NCBI GenBank assembly: GCA_002798175.1
Contig: NWQL01000006.1
Coordinates: 10,687-74,686 of the forward strand
From: Lysobacteraceae bacterium NML91-0213
GTDB taxonomy: Bacteria > Pseudomonadota > Gammaproteobacteria > Xanthomonadales > Xanthomonadaceae
Length of the DNA: 64,000 bases
Reading direction: 5' to 3'
Part shown: piece by piece, positions 16,530 through 26,557 of the stretch
Position numbering within the stretch: position 1 is the stretch's first letter
Layout of the letters: every line of letters starts with the position of its first letter
The notes under the pieces: generated by a model
Database searches by the model: none
What the model saw: only the letters and a program-made list of their open reading frames with translations
What the model was told of the DNA's origin: nothing
Made by a program: the position numbers and the translations under genes

Positions 16530-17471
16530 ATGACCGCTGCTGTCGACGGGCCCACGCCCGCCTACGCCTTCGTTGCCGCGCCACTGGACCGTGCCGAGCA
16601 CCTGCGCCTGCAACCCGCTGCGCTCGAGGCCCTGCGGGCACACGCGCGTTGCATCGTGGTCGATGGCGACGGCCGCGCCCCGTTGGCCGCGGGCGACACA
16701 CCCTGGATGCCACAGCCCGCAACCCTGCGCGACGCCGCCTGGGAGCACGCGGTGTTCCTGGGCCTGGATGCCGGCGGCCGTGGCTGGTTCGCCTGCGATG
16801 CCGCCGACGTGCCGGACGCGCCGGATGGACCCTGGGTCGACCTGCGCAGCGCCGCCGCGCAGTGGCCCGCGCTGCAGGCCACCGCGTTCGCACAGGCGCG
16901 CGCGGTGCTGCACTGGCGGCGCCGGCACCGCCATTGCGGGGTCTGCGGCGCGCCGCTGGCGTACCTGCGTGCGGGCTGGCTGGGCGTATGCACCGGCTGC
17001 AGCGCCGAGCACTATCCACGCACGGATCCGGCGGTGATCGTGGCGGTGTCGGACGGCAAGCGCCTGCTGCTCGGGCGCCAGCCGGGCTGGGCGCCGCGGC
17101 GCTGGTCGGTGCTGGCCGGCTTCGTCGAGCCCGGTGAAACCCTCGAGCAGACCATCATCCGTGAGGTCTGGGAGGAAGCCGGCGTGCGCGTGCGCCACGC
17201 GCGCTATCTCGGTTCGCAGCCGTGGCCATTCCCGTCCTCGCTGATGCTGGGCTTCGAGGCGCTGGCCGAACCGGACGTGCCGCGGCCCAACGACGATGAG
17301 CTCGAGGACGCGCGCTGGTTCACCCGGGACGAGATCGGCGCCGCGCTGGACGGGACCGCTGGCGACGAGGGCCTGCTGCTGTCATCGCGGATCTCGATCG
17401 CGCGCTGGCTGATCGCGCACTGGTATCGCGAGGGCGCGGTCCCTGTCACGGATTCGCCGGTCGGCGGATGA
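16530..17471 (+). CDS. nudC: NAD(+) diphosphatase NudC
   Basis: A Nudix hydrolase of about 313 residues that cleaves NADH/NAD+ to NMN and AMP and can remove NAD caps from RNA 5' ends. A zinc ribbon HCGVCGAPL ... CTGCSAEHYPR is followed by the Nudix box GFVEPGETLEQTIIREVWEEAGV and the NudC-specific SQPWPFPSS. The ATG at 16530 is used; a GTG six codons upstream is also open. A TAGACT -10 box is at 16488-16493. With rppH in the same window, the locus holds both bacterial mRNA 5'-end decapping enzymes. Confidence 0.95.
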   Translation: MTAAVDGPTPAYAFVAAPLDRAEHLRLQPAALEALRAHARCIVVDGDGRAPLAAGDTPWMPQPATLRDAAWEHAVFLGLDAGGRGWFACDAADVPDAPDGPWVDLRSAAAQWPALQATAFAQARAVLHWRRRHRHCGVCGAPLAYLRAGWLGVCTGCSAEHYPRTDPAVIVAVSDGKRLLLGRQPGWAPRRWSVLAGFVEPGETLEQTIIREVWEEAGVRVRHARYLGSQPWPFPSSLMLGFEALAEPDVPRPNDDELEDARWFTRDEIGAALDGTAGDEGLLLSSRISIARWLIAHWYREGAVPVTDSPVGG

Positions 17472-17526
17472 AAGAAGGGTAGGGAGGTGATCGCTGCCGC
17501 GGCGAGGTCTTTTCCCGCGAACCCGC

Positions 17527-19422
17527 CTACGCCGCGGTCCCGCGCAGCCCCCGCACCTGCGCTTCCAGCAGGGCCGCAGTCGCCTGCCTTCCATCCACCG
17601 GCGCGGCTGCGACCACGTCCACGCGTGCACGCAGGCGCCGCGGCAGGCGCATGCGGCGCAGCCGCGAGTTCTGCCGGCTCCACATGCTGGTCCACATATT
17701 GCGCAGCGCCATCGGCACCACCGGCACCGGCCGGCGCGCGAGGATGCGCTCCACGCCGCTGCGGAACGGCGCGATGTCGCCGTCGGCGGTCAGCCGTCCT
17801 TCGGGAAACACCAGCACCAGTTCGCCGTCGGCCAACGCGGCGTCGATGGCGTCGAACGCGCGCTGCATCAGCGCGGCGTCCTCTTTTTCCGGTGCGATCG
17901 GGATCGCCTTCGCGGTGCGGAAGATCCACGACAGCAGCGGGATCGCGAAGATGCGGTGGTACATCACGAAGCGGACCGGGCGCGGCACGCTGGCGGCCAG
18001 GATCAGCGCATCCATGTAGCTCACGTGGTTGCACACCAGCAGCGCCGGGCCATCGTCGGGCACGTTGGCCTCGATGCCGTGCAGGCGCAGGCGATAGAGC
18101 GCGCGCACCAGCACCCAGCTCAGGAAGCGCATCAGGAATTCGGGGACGATGGTGAAGATCCACAGCGCCACCAGCAGGTTGGCGATCGCCAGCGCCAGCA
18201 GCAGCTGCGGGATGGTCCAGCCCAGCATGCCCTGGGTGACCAGCCCGACCACCGCGGCCAGCACGATGAAGCCGGAGTTCTGGATGTTGAGCGCGGCGAA
18301 CACCCGCGACATCTCCGAGTTCGGCGTACGGCTCTGGATCAGCGCGAACAGCGGCACCACGAATACGCCGGTGGACACGCCGATGCCGACCAGGTCGACG
18401 ACCAGGCGAACGCTGCCCGGCTGCTGCAGGAACCCGGCCAGGTCCAGTCCGCCCACCGGCGCCAGCCCCGGGCGCGCGAAGTAGAGATCCAGCAAGAAGG
18501 CGGTCATGCCGAACGCGCCCACCGGTACAAGGCCGATCTCCACCGTGCGTGCCGACAGCTTCTCGCACAGCAGCGAGCCCACGCCCACACCGATCGAGAA
18601 CAGGGCGAGCGCGAACACGTACAGCGTGGCGGAGCCGGCCGCGCCGCCGAGCTGGAGCTCGGCATAGGCCGGCAGCTGCGAGGTGATCAGGGTGCCGAAG
18701 AACCAGAACCACGACACGCCGAGCATCGCGTTGCGCACCGCCGGTTGCCGGCGTGCCATCCGCATGACCTCGAGCGACACCGGCACCGGGTTCCAGCGCA
18801 CGCGCAGCGCCGGGTCGCCGGCATCGATGCGCGGGATCCGCCGCGCCACGAGGTTGCCGATGATCGCCAGCGCGACGATCGCGATTGCAGCGGCCTCCGG
18901 CCCGTGGCTGCCGGCCAGCTGGAAGATCAGCCCGCCGGTGATCATGCCCAGCAGGATCGAGATCGAGGTGCCCATCTCGACCAGACCGTTGCCGCCGGTG
19001 AGTTCCTCGGGTTTCAGGATCGACGGCAGCACCGAGTACTTCACCGGCCCGAACAGTGTCGACTGCACGCCGGTGCAGAACAGCGCCACCAGCAGCAGCG
19101 GCATGTTCTGCAGCAGGAAGCCGACCGCCGCCAGCGACATGATCGCGATCTCCATCGTCGTGGTGATCACGATCAGGCGCTGCTTCTCGAGCTTCTCGGC
19201 GATCTGGCCGGCCAGTGCCGAGAACAGGAAGTACGGCAGGATGAACACCGCCGGCGCCAGCATCGCGTAGAGCGCGCGCTCTTCGGTGCTGGCGCCCAGG
19301 AAGATCAGCAGGCCGATGATCGCCTGGCGGTAGACGTTGTCGTTGAACGCACCCAGCGCCTGCACGGTGAAGTAGGGCAGGAAGCGGCGCTGCCGCAGCA
19401 GGTCGAACTGGGAATGGGCCAT
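17527..19422 (-). CDS. Fused lysophospholipid transporter LplT and 1-acyltransferase (MFS-PlsC)
   Basis: About 631 residues. The first roughly 410 are an MFS carrier of about 12 helices beginning MAHSQFDLLRQRRF with the conserved ALGAFNDNVYRQA. The last roughly 200 are a PlsC-type acyltransferase with NHVSYMDAL (HX4D motif) and FPEGRLT. In E. coli the flippase LplT and acyltransferase-synthetase Aas work together to bring lysophosphatidylethanolamine back to the inner leaflet and re-acylate it. Here carrier and acyltransferase are one chain, but the acyl-ACP synthetase part of Aas is missing. The ATG at 19422 has a GAGGA RBS. It is convergent with nudC. Confidence 0.9.
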   Translation of the reverse strand: MAHSQFDLLRQRRFLPYFTVQALGAFNDNVYRQAIIGLLIFLGASTEERALYAMLAPAVFILPYFLFSALAGQIAEKLEKQRLIVITTTMEIAIMSLAAVGFLLQNMPLLLVALFCTGVQSTLFGPVKYSVLPSILKPEELTGGNGLVEMGTSISILLGMITGGLIFQLAGSHGPEAAAIAIVALAIIGNLVARRIPRIDAGDPALRVRWNPVPVSLEVMRMARRQPAVRNAMLGVSWFWFFGTLITSQLPAYAELQLGGAAGSATLYVFALALFSIGVGVGSLLCEKLSARTVEIGLVPVGAFGMTAFLLDLYFARPGLAPVGGLDLAGFLQQPGSVRLVVDLVGIGVSTGVFVVPLFALIQSRTPNSEMSRVFAALNIQNSGFIVLAAVVGLVTQGMLGWTIPQLLLALAIANLLVALWIFTIVPEFLMRFLSWVLVRALYRLRLHGIEANVPDDGPALLVCNHVSYMDALILAASVPRPVRFVMYHRIFAIPLLSWIFRTAKAIPIAPEKEDAALMQRAFDAIDAALADGELVLVFPEGRLTADGDIAPFRSGVERILARRPVPVVPMALRNMWTSMWSRQNSRLRRMRLPRRLRARVDVVAAAPVDGRQATAALLEAQVRGLRGTAA

Positions 19423-19757
19423 GCGGGCTCCTCGGGCGTCGCGCGGGAGCCTAGCAGGTGGATGCGGCCCCATCCGGCGCCTCGCGTGCGCGATGCAAGT
19501 CGCGCATGCGCGCGCCTACAGGTCCGCATACTCCGCTGGCAAGCGTATGCGGTCGCCAGCCTGAATGCCTTCAGCTCGCCGTGGCCGTCATCGATTGGCC
19601 GCATGTTTTTCACGGGAAGTTGATTGCCTGCTTCCCATATTCGATCCACGGCGCCGTGCATGTCGCTCGCCCCCTCCGAACCCGACTCCCCTCCTGCTTC
19701 CGGTGCCGAAGGCAGGAGGGAGTGTCGTCGTCCGTCTCTCCCCCCCAGGCGGTTTCC
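19423..19757. other. Intergenic region with a long hairpin
   Basis: No gene is seen in these 335 bases between the lplT-aas start and the next plus-strand gene. The part near 19610-19640 is less GC-rich and may hold promoters. At 19689-19720 a 9-bp perfect stem (CCCTCCTGC with GCAGGAGGG) has a 14-base loop that can pair further. It lies 37 bp before the ATG at 19758 and has no T-run, so it may be a 5' UTR structure of that gene rather than a terminator. Confidence 0.45.
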
Positions 19758-20072
19758 ATGGTTGCCGACGCTTCCCGTTTTCCAGCTTCCGTTTCCCCGG
19801 CGGTTGCCGTTTCGCGTGCCCGCCGTGCGCGGGATGCGCGCGGCCGCTTCGCACGTCCCGTGCCGACGCGGGCCGCGCCGCCAGCGTTGCTGGTCAATGC
19901 GGCCGAGGAACCGGTGGTGTTCCTGCTGCCGGAGGTGGCATCGGTGCACTGGCGGATGCTGCTCGACACCACCAGCGGCGGCCGGGGTCCGCGCCTGCCC
20001 GGAGGGAGCGAATGGACCATGGAGGGCCGATCGCGGGCGCTGCTGGCGGTGGAGCACGAGGAGGTGGCGTAG
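19758..20072 (+). CDS. Small hypothetical protein resembling the C-terminal end of glycogen-debranching enzymes
   Basis: A 104-residue protein with a basic, Arg/Ala-rich first half (about 1-45), then a compact domain PALLVNAAEEPVVFLLPE ... WRMLLDTTSGG ... WTMEGRSRALLAVE. The last part looks like the C-terminal beta-sandwich of GlgX/alpha-amylase proteins, where WRRLIDT and RSLALL motifs recur, but no catalytic barrel is present. It stands alone between lplT-aas and purD, convergent with purD. Function is unknown; a carbohydrate-binding role is speculation. Confidence 0.6.
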   Translation: MVADASRFPASVSPAVAVSRARRARDARGRFARPVPTRAAPPALLVNAAEEPVVFLLPEVASVHWRMLLDTTSGGRGPRLPGGSEWTMEGRSRALLAVEHEEVA

Positions 20073-20085
20073 GCGCTCCGGCGCC

Positions 20086-21378
<1,293 letters not shown>

Positions 21379-21404
21379 GTGCGCTCCCACCGAGTCAGGC
21401 GTGG

Positions 21405-21410
21405 ATTCTA
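21405..21410 (-). promoter_or_regulatory. -10 box of purD
   Basis: Minus-strand TAGAAT, in the context CTAGAATCC that recurs before several genes of this window, lies 27 bp before the purD ATG. No good -35 is seen. Confidence 0.5.
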
Positions 21411-21518
21411 GACCGTGCGGGACGTGGCCGCCGGCGTGCAGGCGCGGGCCCGATGCCCCGGTACGGCGCCCACGCCGGCGTTGCTACGATCGCCGGTCCG
21501 CCTGCATCCGGCACGCCC

Positions 21519-22967
21519 ATGTCCGCACCCGCCGCACTGATCGAAACCCTGCTCTCGCCCGTGGTCGGTGTCATCAACCAGGTGCTCTGGGACTACCTGC
21601 TGGTGTACGGCCTGCTCGGCGTGGGTGTGTTCTTCACCGTGCGGCTGCGCCTGCTGCAGTTGCGGCGCTTCGGTCACATGTGGGGACTGGTGCGGCCCGG
21701 GCAGGGTGGCGACGCCAGCGGCATCTCGCCGTTCCAGGCGCTGGCCACCAGCCTCGCCTCGCGGGTGGGCACCGGCAACATCGCAGGCGTGGCCATCGCG
21801 CTGTCGGTCGGCGGCCCGGGGGCGCTGTTCTGGATGTGGTGCACCGCGGTGGTGGGCATGGCCACCGCGTACGCCGAGAGCAGCCTGGCGCAGCTCTACA
21901 AGGTGCGCGACGCCGATGGCCAGTACCGCGGCGGGCCGTCGTACTACATGACGCTCGGCCTCGGCCGGCGCTGGATGGGCGTGGCGTTCGCGGTGGCGCT
22001 GCTGGTGTCGTACGGCGCGGTCTTCAGCAGCGTGCATGCCAACGCCATCGGCCAGTCGATGGGCGAGGCCTTCGGCTGGTCGCCGCTGGTGGTGGCGGGC
22101 GGGCTGGTGGCGCTGACCGCGGTGATCGTCTTCGGCGGCATGCGCCGGGTGGCGCGCGTGGCGGAATGGGTGGTGCCGTTCATGTCGGTGGCCTATCTCG
22201 GCCTGGCGGGCTGGGTGATGGTGACCAATCTGGGCGAAGTGCCGATCGTGCTGGTGCAGGTGGTGCGCGGTGCGTTCGGCCTCGATGCGGCGGCCGGCGG
22301 CATGCTCGGCGCAATCGCCGTGGCGATGCTGCAGGGCGTGCGCCGCGGCCTGTATTCCAACGAGGCCGGCATGGGCAGCGCGCCCAACATCGCCGCCGCG
22401 GCCACGCCGGTGCCGCACCATCCGGCAAGCCAGGGGCTGGTGCAGTCGCTCGGCGTGTTCATCGATACCCTGCTGATCTGCAGCGCGACGGGCTTCCTGA
22501 TCCTGTTGTCGGGCGTGCTCGGCAGCGAGGGCGACGGCGTGCTGCTGACCCAGCGCGCGGCCGGCGTGTTCTTCGGCGACTTCGGCGTGGTGTTCGTCGC
22601 CGTGGCCCTGTTCTTCTTCGCGTTCACCACGATCATCGGCAACTACACCTATGCCGAGACCAACCTGCTCTATCTCGGCGGCGGCCGCACCGGCCTGTTC
22701 GTGCTCCGGCTGGTGACGCTGGCGGTGGTCGGCTGGGGCGTGTTCTCGCGGGTGCAGGTGGTCTGGGACGCGGCCGACGCGGCGATGGCGGTGATGGCCA
22801 CGATCAACCTGGTGGCGATCGTGCTGCTGTCGGGCGTGGTGGTGAAGCTCACCCGCGACTACGACGCCCAGCTGCGCGCGGGACGCGCGCCGGAATTCGA
22901 CGCCGGGGACTACCCGGAATTGGGTGGCGTCGACCGCGGCATCTGGCGCCGCGGCCCCGGAAGCTGA
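21519..22967 (+). CDS. Sodium:alanine/glycine symporter (AGCS family)
   Basis: A 482-residue inner-membrane carrier with about 10-11 hydrophobic segments. The family signature GTGNIAGVAIALSVGGPGALF is present near residue 90, as are QGVRRGLYSNEAGMGSAP and FFFAFTTIIGNYTYAE. It takes up alanine, glycine or a similar small amino acid with Na+. The ATG at 21519 is chosen because the upstream extension is unlike the family. A TACGAT -10-like box lies at 21485-21490. The gene is divergent from purD and convergent with the cation antiporter gene 12 bp away. Substrate cannot be set from sequence alone. Confidence 0.93.
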   Translation: MSAPAALIETLLSPVVGVINQVLWDYLLVYGLLGVGVFFTVRLRLLQLRRFGHMWGLVRPGQGGDASGISPFQALATSLASRVGTGNIAGVAIALSVGGPGALFWMWCTAVVGMATAYAESSLAQLYKVRDADGQYRGGPSYYMTLGLGRRWMGVAFAVALLVSYGAVFSSVHANAIGQSMGEAFGWSPLVVAGGLVALTAVIVFGGMRRVARVAEWVVPFMSVAYLGLAGWVMVTNLGEVPIVLVQVVRGAFGLDAAAGGMLGAIAVAMLQGVRRGLYSNEAGMGSAPNIAAAATPVPHHPASQGLVQSLGVFIDTLLICSATGFLILLSGVLGSEGDGVLLTQRAAGVFFGDFGVVFVAVALFFFAFTTIIGNYTYAETNLLYLGGGRTGLFVLRLVTLAVVGWGVFSRVQVVWDAADAAMAVMATINLVAIVLLSGVVVKLTRDYDAQLRAGRAPEFDAGDYPELGGVDRGIWRRGPGS

Positions 22968-22979
22968 CGTTGGCGGCGG

Positions 22980-24056
22980 TCACGCCTGCCGCGCCTGCCG
23001 ACGGGCCAGCACCGAACGTGCACTCACCACGATGAGGGTGAGTACCGTCAGCGGCACCACGAACAGCATCATCACCGCGCTATAGGCGGGCAGGGCATCG
23101 TGCCCCGCGGAGTCGAGCAGCAGGTAGGCGGTATAGGCCACGTAGTAGCCGAGAAACAGCATGCCTTCCCAACGCCGGATGCAATGGCCGGTGAAGAACA
23201 CCGGCAGGCAGGCCACCGCGGTGGCGATCATTACCGGCATGTCGAAATGCAACGCCGCCTGGCTCACGCCGATTCCGTCGGGGGCGAACAGTGCGGTGAT
23301 GCCGAGCACACCGAGCAGGTTGAAGATGTTGCTGCCGACCACGTTGCCGACCGCGAGTTCGCGCTGACCACGCAGCGTGGCCAGCACCGATGTGGCGATC
23401 TCCGGCATCGACGTACCCACCGCGACCACCGTCAGGCCGATGACCAGGTCGCTCAGCCCGAGCAGGCGGGCAATCGTGGTGGCCGCATCGACCAGCCAGT
23501 CGGCACCCACGACCAGCAGCGCGAGTCCGCCGCCGACGAGTGCGATGTTCGTCAACCAGCCGCGGGCACCGTCAGGTAGGTCGACAGCGGGACTTCCCGG
23601 TGCCGCGTCCGGGTCGCGGCGGCCGATGCGGATCTGCACCACGGTATAGGCGACCAGCGCGGCGACCAGGAGCAGCCCGTCCGCGATGCCGATCACGCCA
23701 TCGCGGGCCAGCAGCAGAACACCGAGCGAGAGCGCCACCATGATCGGCACGTCCACCCGGATCAGCTGGCGCGCCACCACCAGCGGGGCGATCAGTGCGC
23801 TCAGGCCGAGGATCAGCAGCACGTTGGTGATGTTGCTGCCGACCACATTGCCAAGCGCGATGTCCGGTACGCCGCCACGTGCGGCGCCAATGCCCACCGC
23901 CAGTTCCGGCGCGCTGGTGCCGAACGCGACCACGGTCAGGCCGATCACCAGTGGCGACAGGCCGGTGGCCAGGGCCAGCCGTGTGGCGCCGCGCACCAGC
24001 AGTTCGGCACCCAGCACGAGGGCGGCAAGGCCTGCCAGCAGCAGAAGAACCGTCAT
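22980..24056 (-). CDS. Calcium/sodium antiporter (CaCA family, YrbG-like)
   Basis: A 358-residue inner-membrane exchanger of about 10 helices formed by two inverted repeats. Each repeat has the alpha signature: GTSAPELAV ... GNVVGSNITNVLLILG in the first half and GTSMPEIATS ... GNVVGSNIFNLLGVLG in the second. The acidic residues in these repeats bind the cation. It probably exports Ca2+ in exchange for Na+ or H+. It is divergent from dusA. No regulatory site is visible. Confidence 0.93.
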   Translation of the reverse strand: MTVLLLLAGLAALVLGAELLVRGATRLALATGLSPLVIGLTVVAFGTSAPELAVGIGAARGGVPDIALGNVVGSNITNVLLILGLSALIAPLVVARQLIRVDVPIMVALSLGVLLLARDGVIGIADGLLLVAALVAYTVVQIRIGRRDPDAAPGSPAVDLPDGARGWLTNIALVGGGLALLVVGADWLVDAATTIARLLGLSDLVIGLTVVAVGTSMPEIATSVLATLRGQRELAVGNVVGSNIFNLLGVLGITALFAPDGIGVSQAALHFDMPVMIATAVACLPVFFTGHCIRRWEGMLFLGYYVAYTAYLLLDSAGHDALPAYSAVMMLFVVPLTVLTLIVVSARSVLARRQARQA

Positions 24057-24193
24057 GCGGAGGTCCGGTGGAGGAGGTCGCGCTGGATACCACGATCCGG
24101 CTGCACGCGATGTCTCCGTCGGACCAGGCCGGCCATTCGACCTGCGCCTGCCGGCGGGCGAAAATGGCGCCTGTCGCGCCGCCGGACCTGCTC

Positions 24194-25231
24194 ATGCCCG
24201 CCCCAGCAACACCCGTGCCCGGACCGTCGCACGACGCGGCCACCCTGCGCCTGTCCGTCGCCCCGATGATGGACTGGACGGACACCCATTGCCGGGTCTT
24301 CCACCGGCTGCTTGCACCCGGCGCATTGCTGTACACCGAGATGGTGCACGCCAACGCGGTGATCCTCGGCGACCGGACCCGGCTGCTGGCGATGGATCCG
24401 GTCGAGCATCCGGTGGCGCTGCAGCTGGGTGGCAGCGATCCGGCACTGCTGGCGCAGGCGGCGACGATCGCCGCCGGGCACGGGTTCGACGAGGTCAACC
24501 TCAACTGCGGGTGTCCATCCGACCGCGTGCAGGCCGGGCGTTTCGGCGCCTGCCTGATGCGCGAACCGGCACTGGTGGCCGACTGCGTGGCGGCGATGTG
24601 CGAGGCCGTGGCCGCCGCGGGCCATGCCATTCCGGTGACGGTGAAGTGCCGCCTGGGTGTCGACGACGACGCCGAATATTCGCGTTTTCGCGCGTTCGTC
24701 GACGCCGTGGCCTCCGCGGGCGCCACGCAGGTCATCGTGCATGCGCGCAACGCCTGGCTCAAGGGGCTGATCCCGAAGGAGAACCGCGAGGTGCCGCCGT
24801 TGCGTTACGACTGGGCGTACCGGCTCAAACGCGAACGCCCCGACCTCGACGTGCTGCTCAACGGTGGCATCGCCGACGAAGCCGCGGCGCTCCAGCACCT
24901 GCAGCATGTGGATGGGGTGATGCTGGGCCGTGCCGCCTACCACGATCCCCATCTGCTGCACCGGCTGGACTGTGCACTGTCCGGTCGGGCTCCGCGCACG
25001 CGTGGCGCGCTGCTGGTGGCGATGCGCCCGTACGTCGAGGCGCAGCTCGCCGCTGGCGTCGCCCTCAAGCACATCGTTCGCCACGTGCTTGGCCTGTTCC
25101 AGAGCCAGCCCGGTGGCCGGCAGTTCCGGCAGGTGCTCAGCGAGGGTTCGCATCGTCCGGGTGCGGACTGGGAACTGGTCGAGCGCGCGCTGGCCGCTAC
25201 GGGCTGGCCCTCAGCCGCCGGGGCTGGCTGA
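24194..25231 (+). CDS. dusA: tRNA-dihydrouridine(20/20a) synthase DusA
   Basis: A 345-residue FMN enzyme that reduces uridines 20 and 20a in the D-loop of tRNAs. It has the early RLSVAPMMDWTDTHCR, the catalytic cysteine in NLNCGCPSDRVQAGRFGACLM (C107), VKCRLGVDD, HARNAWLKGLIPKENREVPPL, which is DusA-specific, and VDGVMLGRAAYHDP for flavin phosphate binding. The ATG at 24194 is the best start; longer frames upstream lack similarity. It is a single gene, divergent from the antiporter gene. Confidence 0.95.
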   Translation: MPAPATPVPGPSHDAATLRLSVAPMMDWTDTHCRVFHRLLAPGALLYTEMVHANAVILGDRTRLLAMDPVEHPVALQLGGSDPALLAQAATIAAGHGFDEVNLNCGCPSDRVQAGRFGACLMREPALVADCVAAMCEAVAAAGHAIPVTVKCRLGVDDDAEYSRFRAFVDAVASAGATQVIVHARNAWLKGLIPKENREVPPLRYDWAYRLKRERPDLDVLLNGGIADEAAALQHLQHVDGVMLGRAAYHDPHLLHRLDCALSGRAPRTRGALLVAMRPYVEAQLAAGVALKHIVRHVLGLFQSQPGGRQFRQVLSEGSHRPGADWELVERALAATGWPSAAGAG

Positions 25232-25385
25232 ACGCGAAATCGGCGGTTGCCACGCGGGACTGCGGCGTTCCACGGCGCCCGCTGAACACCGTCAGGGTGT
25301 TGACGAAAAAGTTAAGGACGGATTCACTGCATGGCTTCGAGACTGGCTCCGTGCGCTGCATGGCGGTGCCTTCCTTCGCTTCCGG

Positions 25386-25739
25386 ATGCTCGATATGCCT
25401 GTCCCGCTTCGTCTTGCGTTGCCCTGCCTGGTCGCCGTTGCGATGGCGGCTCCCGGTGGCGCGCATGCACAGTCGCAGGGGCAGGGCAGGGGTGAGCAGG
25501 GGCGGGGCGCGCAGCAGGCGCAATGGCCGCGCGCGCAGGATGCGATGGGCGATTCCATCCGCCGCGTGCGCAGCGAGGCCCGTGGCCAGGTGCTGAGCGC
25601 GGAGCGCATGCACATGGACGGGCGCGAGATCAACCGCATCAAGGTGATGGACGATCGCGGCCGGGTCAGGGTCTACGAAGATGATCCGCAGCAGCGTAGC
25701 CAGGCCTCCCGGCCGCGTACACGCAGCCGCGACGATTGA
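25386..25739 (+). CDS. Small secreted PepSY-like protein before phoP
   Basis: A protein of 117 residues with a signal peptide (MLDMPVPLRLALPCL ... AHA), a Gln/Gly/Arg-rich stretch, then GQVLSAERMHMDGREINRIKV followed by a DDRGRVRVYED strand that has the PepSY-like pattern. It is probably periplasmic. A second ATG three codons in (25395) is possible. Small PepSY-type genes are often found next to two-component systems, and this one lies 61 bp before phoP in the same direction. A role in signal input to PhoQ is inference. Confidence 0.78.
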   Translation: MLDMPVPLRLALPCLVAVAMAAPGGAHAQSQGQGRGEQGRGAQQAQWPRAQDAMGDSIRRVRSEARGQVLSAERMHMDGREINRIKVMDDRGRVRVYEDDPQQRSQASRPRTRSRDD

Positions 25740-25800
25740 ATTCAGATACTTGAACGCATAGGGTCTCCCTCCCGACCCTCCCTGACCCGGAGCCAGACCA

Positions 25801-26487
25801 ATGCGTATCCTCCTCGTCGAAGACGAAGCGCCCCTGCGCGAGACCCTTGCGGCCCGCCTCAAGCGCGAAGGCTATGCCGTCGATGCCGCGCAGGACGGTG
25901 AGGAAGGCCTGTACATGGGCCGCGAAGTCCCGTTCGACGTCGGCATCATCGACCTCGGCCTGCCGAAGATGTCGGGCATGGAACTGATCAAGGCGCTGCG
26001 CGACGAGGGCAAGCAGTTCCCGGTGCTGATCCTCACCGCGCGCTCGAGCTGGCAGGACAAGGTCGACGGCCTCAAGCAGGGCGCCGATGACTACCTGGTC
26101 AAGCCCTTCCACGTCGAGGAGCTGCTGGCGCGCATCAACGCGCTGGTACGCCGCGCCGCGGGCTGGAGCAAGCCGACGCTGGAATGCGGGCCGGTGACCC
26201 TCGACCTCGCCGCGCAGACGGTGAGCGTGCACGGCCAGAACGTCGACCTGACCAGCTACGAATACAAGGTGCTCGAATATCTGATGATGCACGCCGGCGA
26301 GCTGGTCTCGAAGGCCGACCTCACCGAGCACATCTACCAGCAGGACTTCGACCGCGATTCCAACGTACTCGAGGTCTTCATCGGTCGCCTGCGCAAGAAG
26401 CTCGATCCCGATGGCACCCTCAAGCCGATCGAGACGGTGCGTGGTCGTGGTTACCGGTTTGCCATTCCGCGCAGCAACGAGGGCTGA
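25801..26487 (+). CDS. phoP: Response regulator PhoP
   Basis: A 228-residue OmpR/PhoB-type regulator. The receiver has the acidic pair E7-D8, phosphorylation site D51 in GIIDLGLPKMSGME, the threonine in LILTAR, and lysine in LVKPFHVEEL. The winged-helix output domain runs from about residue 125, with LTSYEYKVLEYLM and RLRKKLDPDG. The phoQ-type kinase gene follows, so it is named by context and by closeness to Xanthomonas PhoP, which controls outer-membrane, low-Mg2+ and antimicrobial-peptide responses. A GGAG RBS is 11 bp before the ATG. Confidence 0.9.
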   Translation: MRILLVEDEAPLRETLAARLKREGYAVDAAQDGEEGLYMGREVPFDVGIIDLGLPKMSGMELIKALRDEGKQFPVLILTARSSWQDKVDGLKQGADDYLVKPFHVEELLARINALVRRAAGWSKPTLECGPVTLDLAAQTVSVHGQNVDLTSYEYKVLEYLMMHAGELVSKADLTEHIYQQDFDRDSNVLEVFIGRLRKKLDPDGTLKPIETVRGRGYRFAIPRSNEG

Positions 26488-26557
26488 TCGCGCGCCGGGC
26501 CTGCCCGGCGTGCCCCGTCCTGCCACGTGCACGCCCCGTGGCATCCTGCACTGACCC

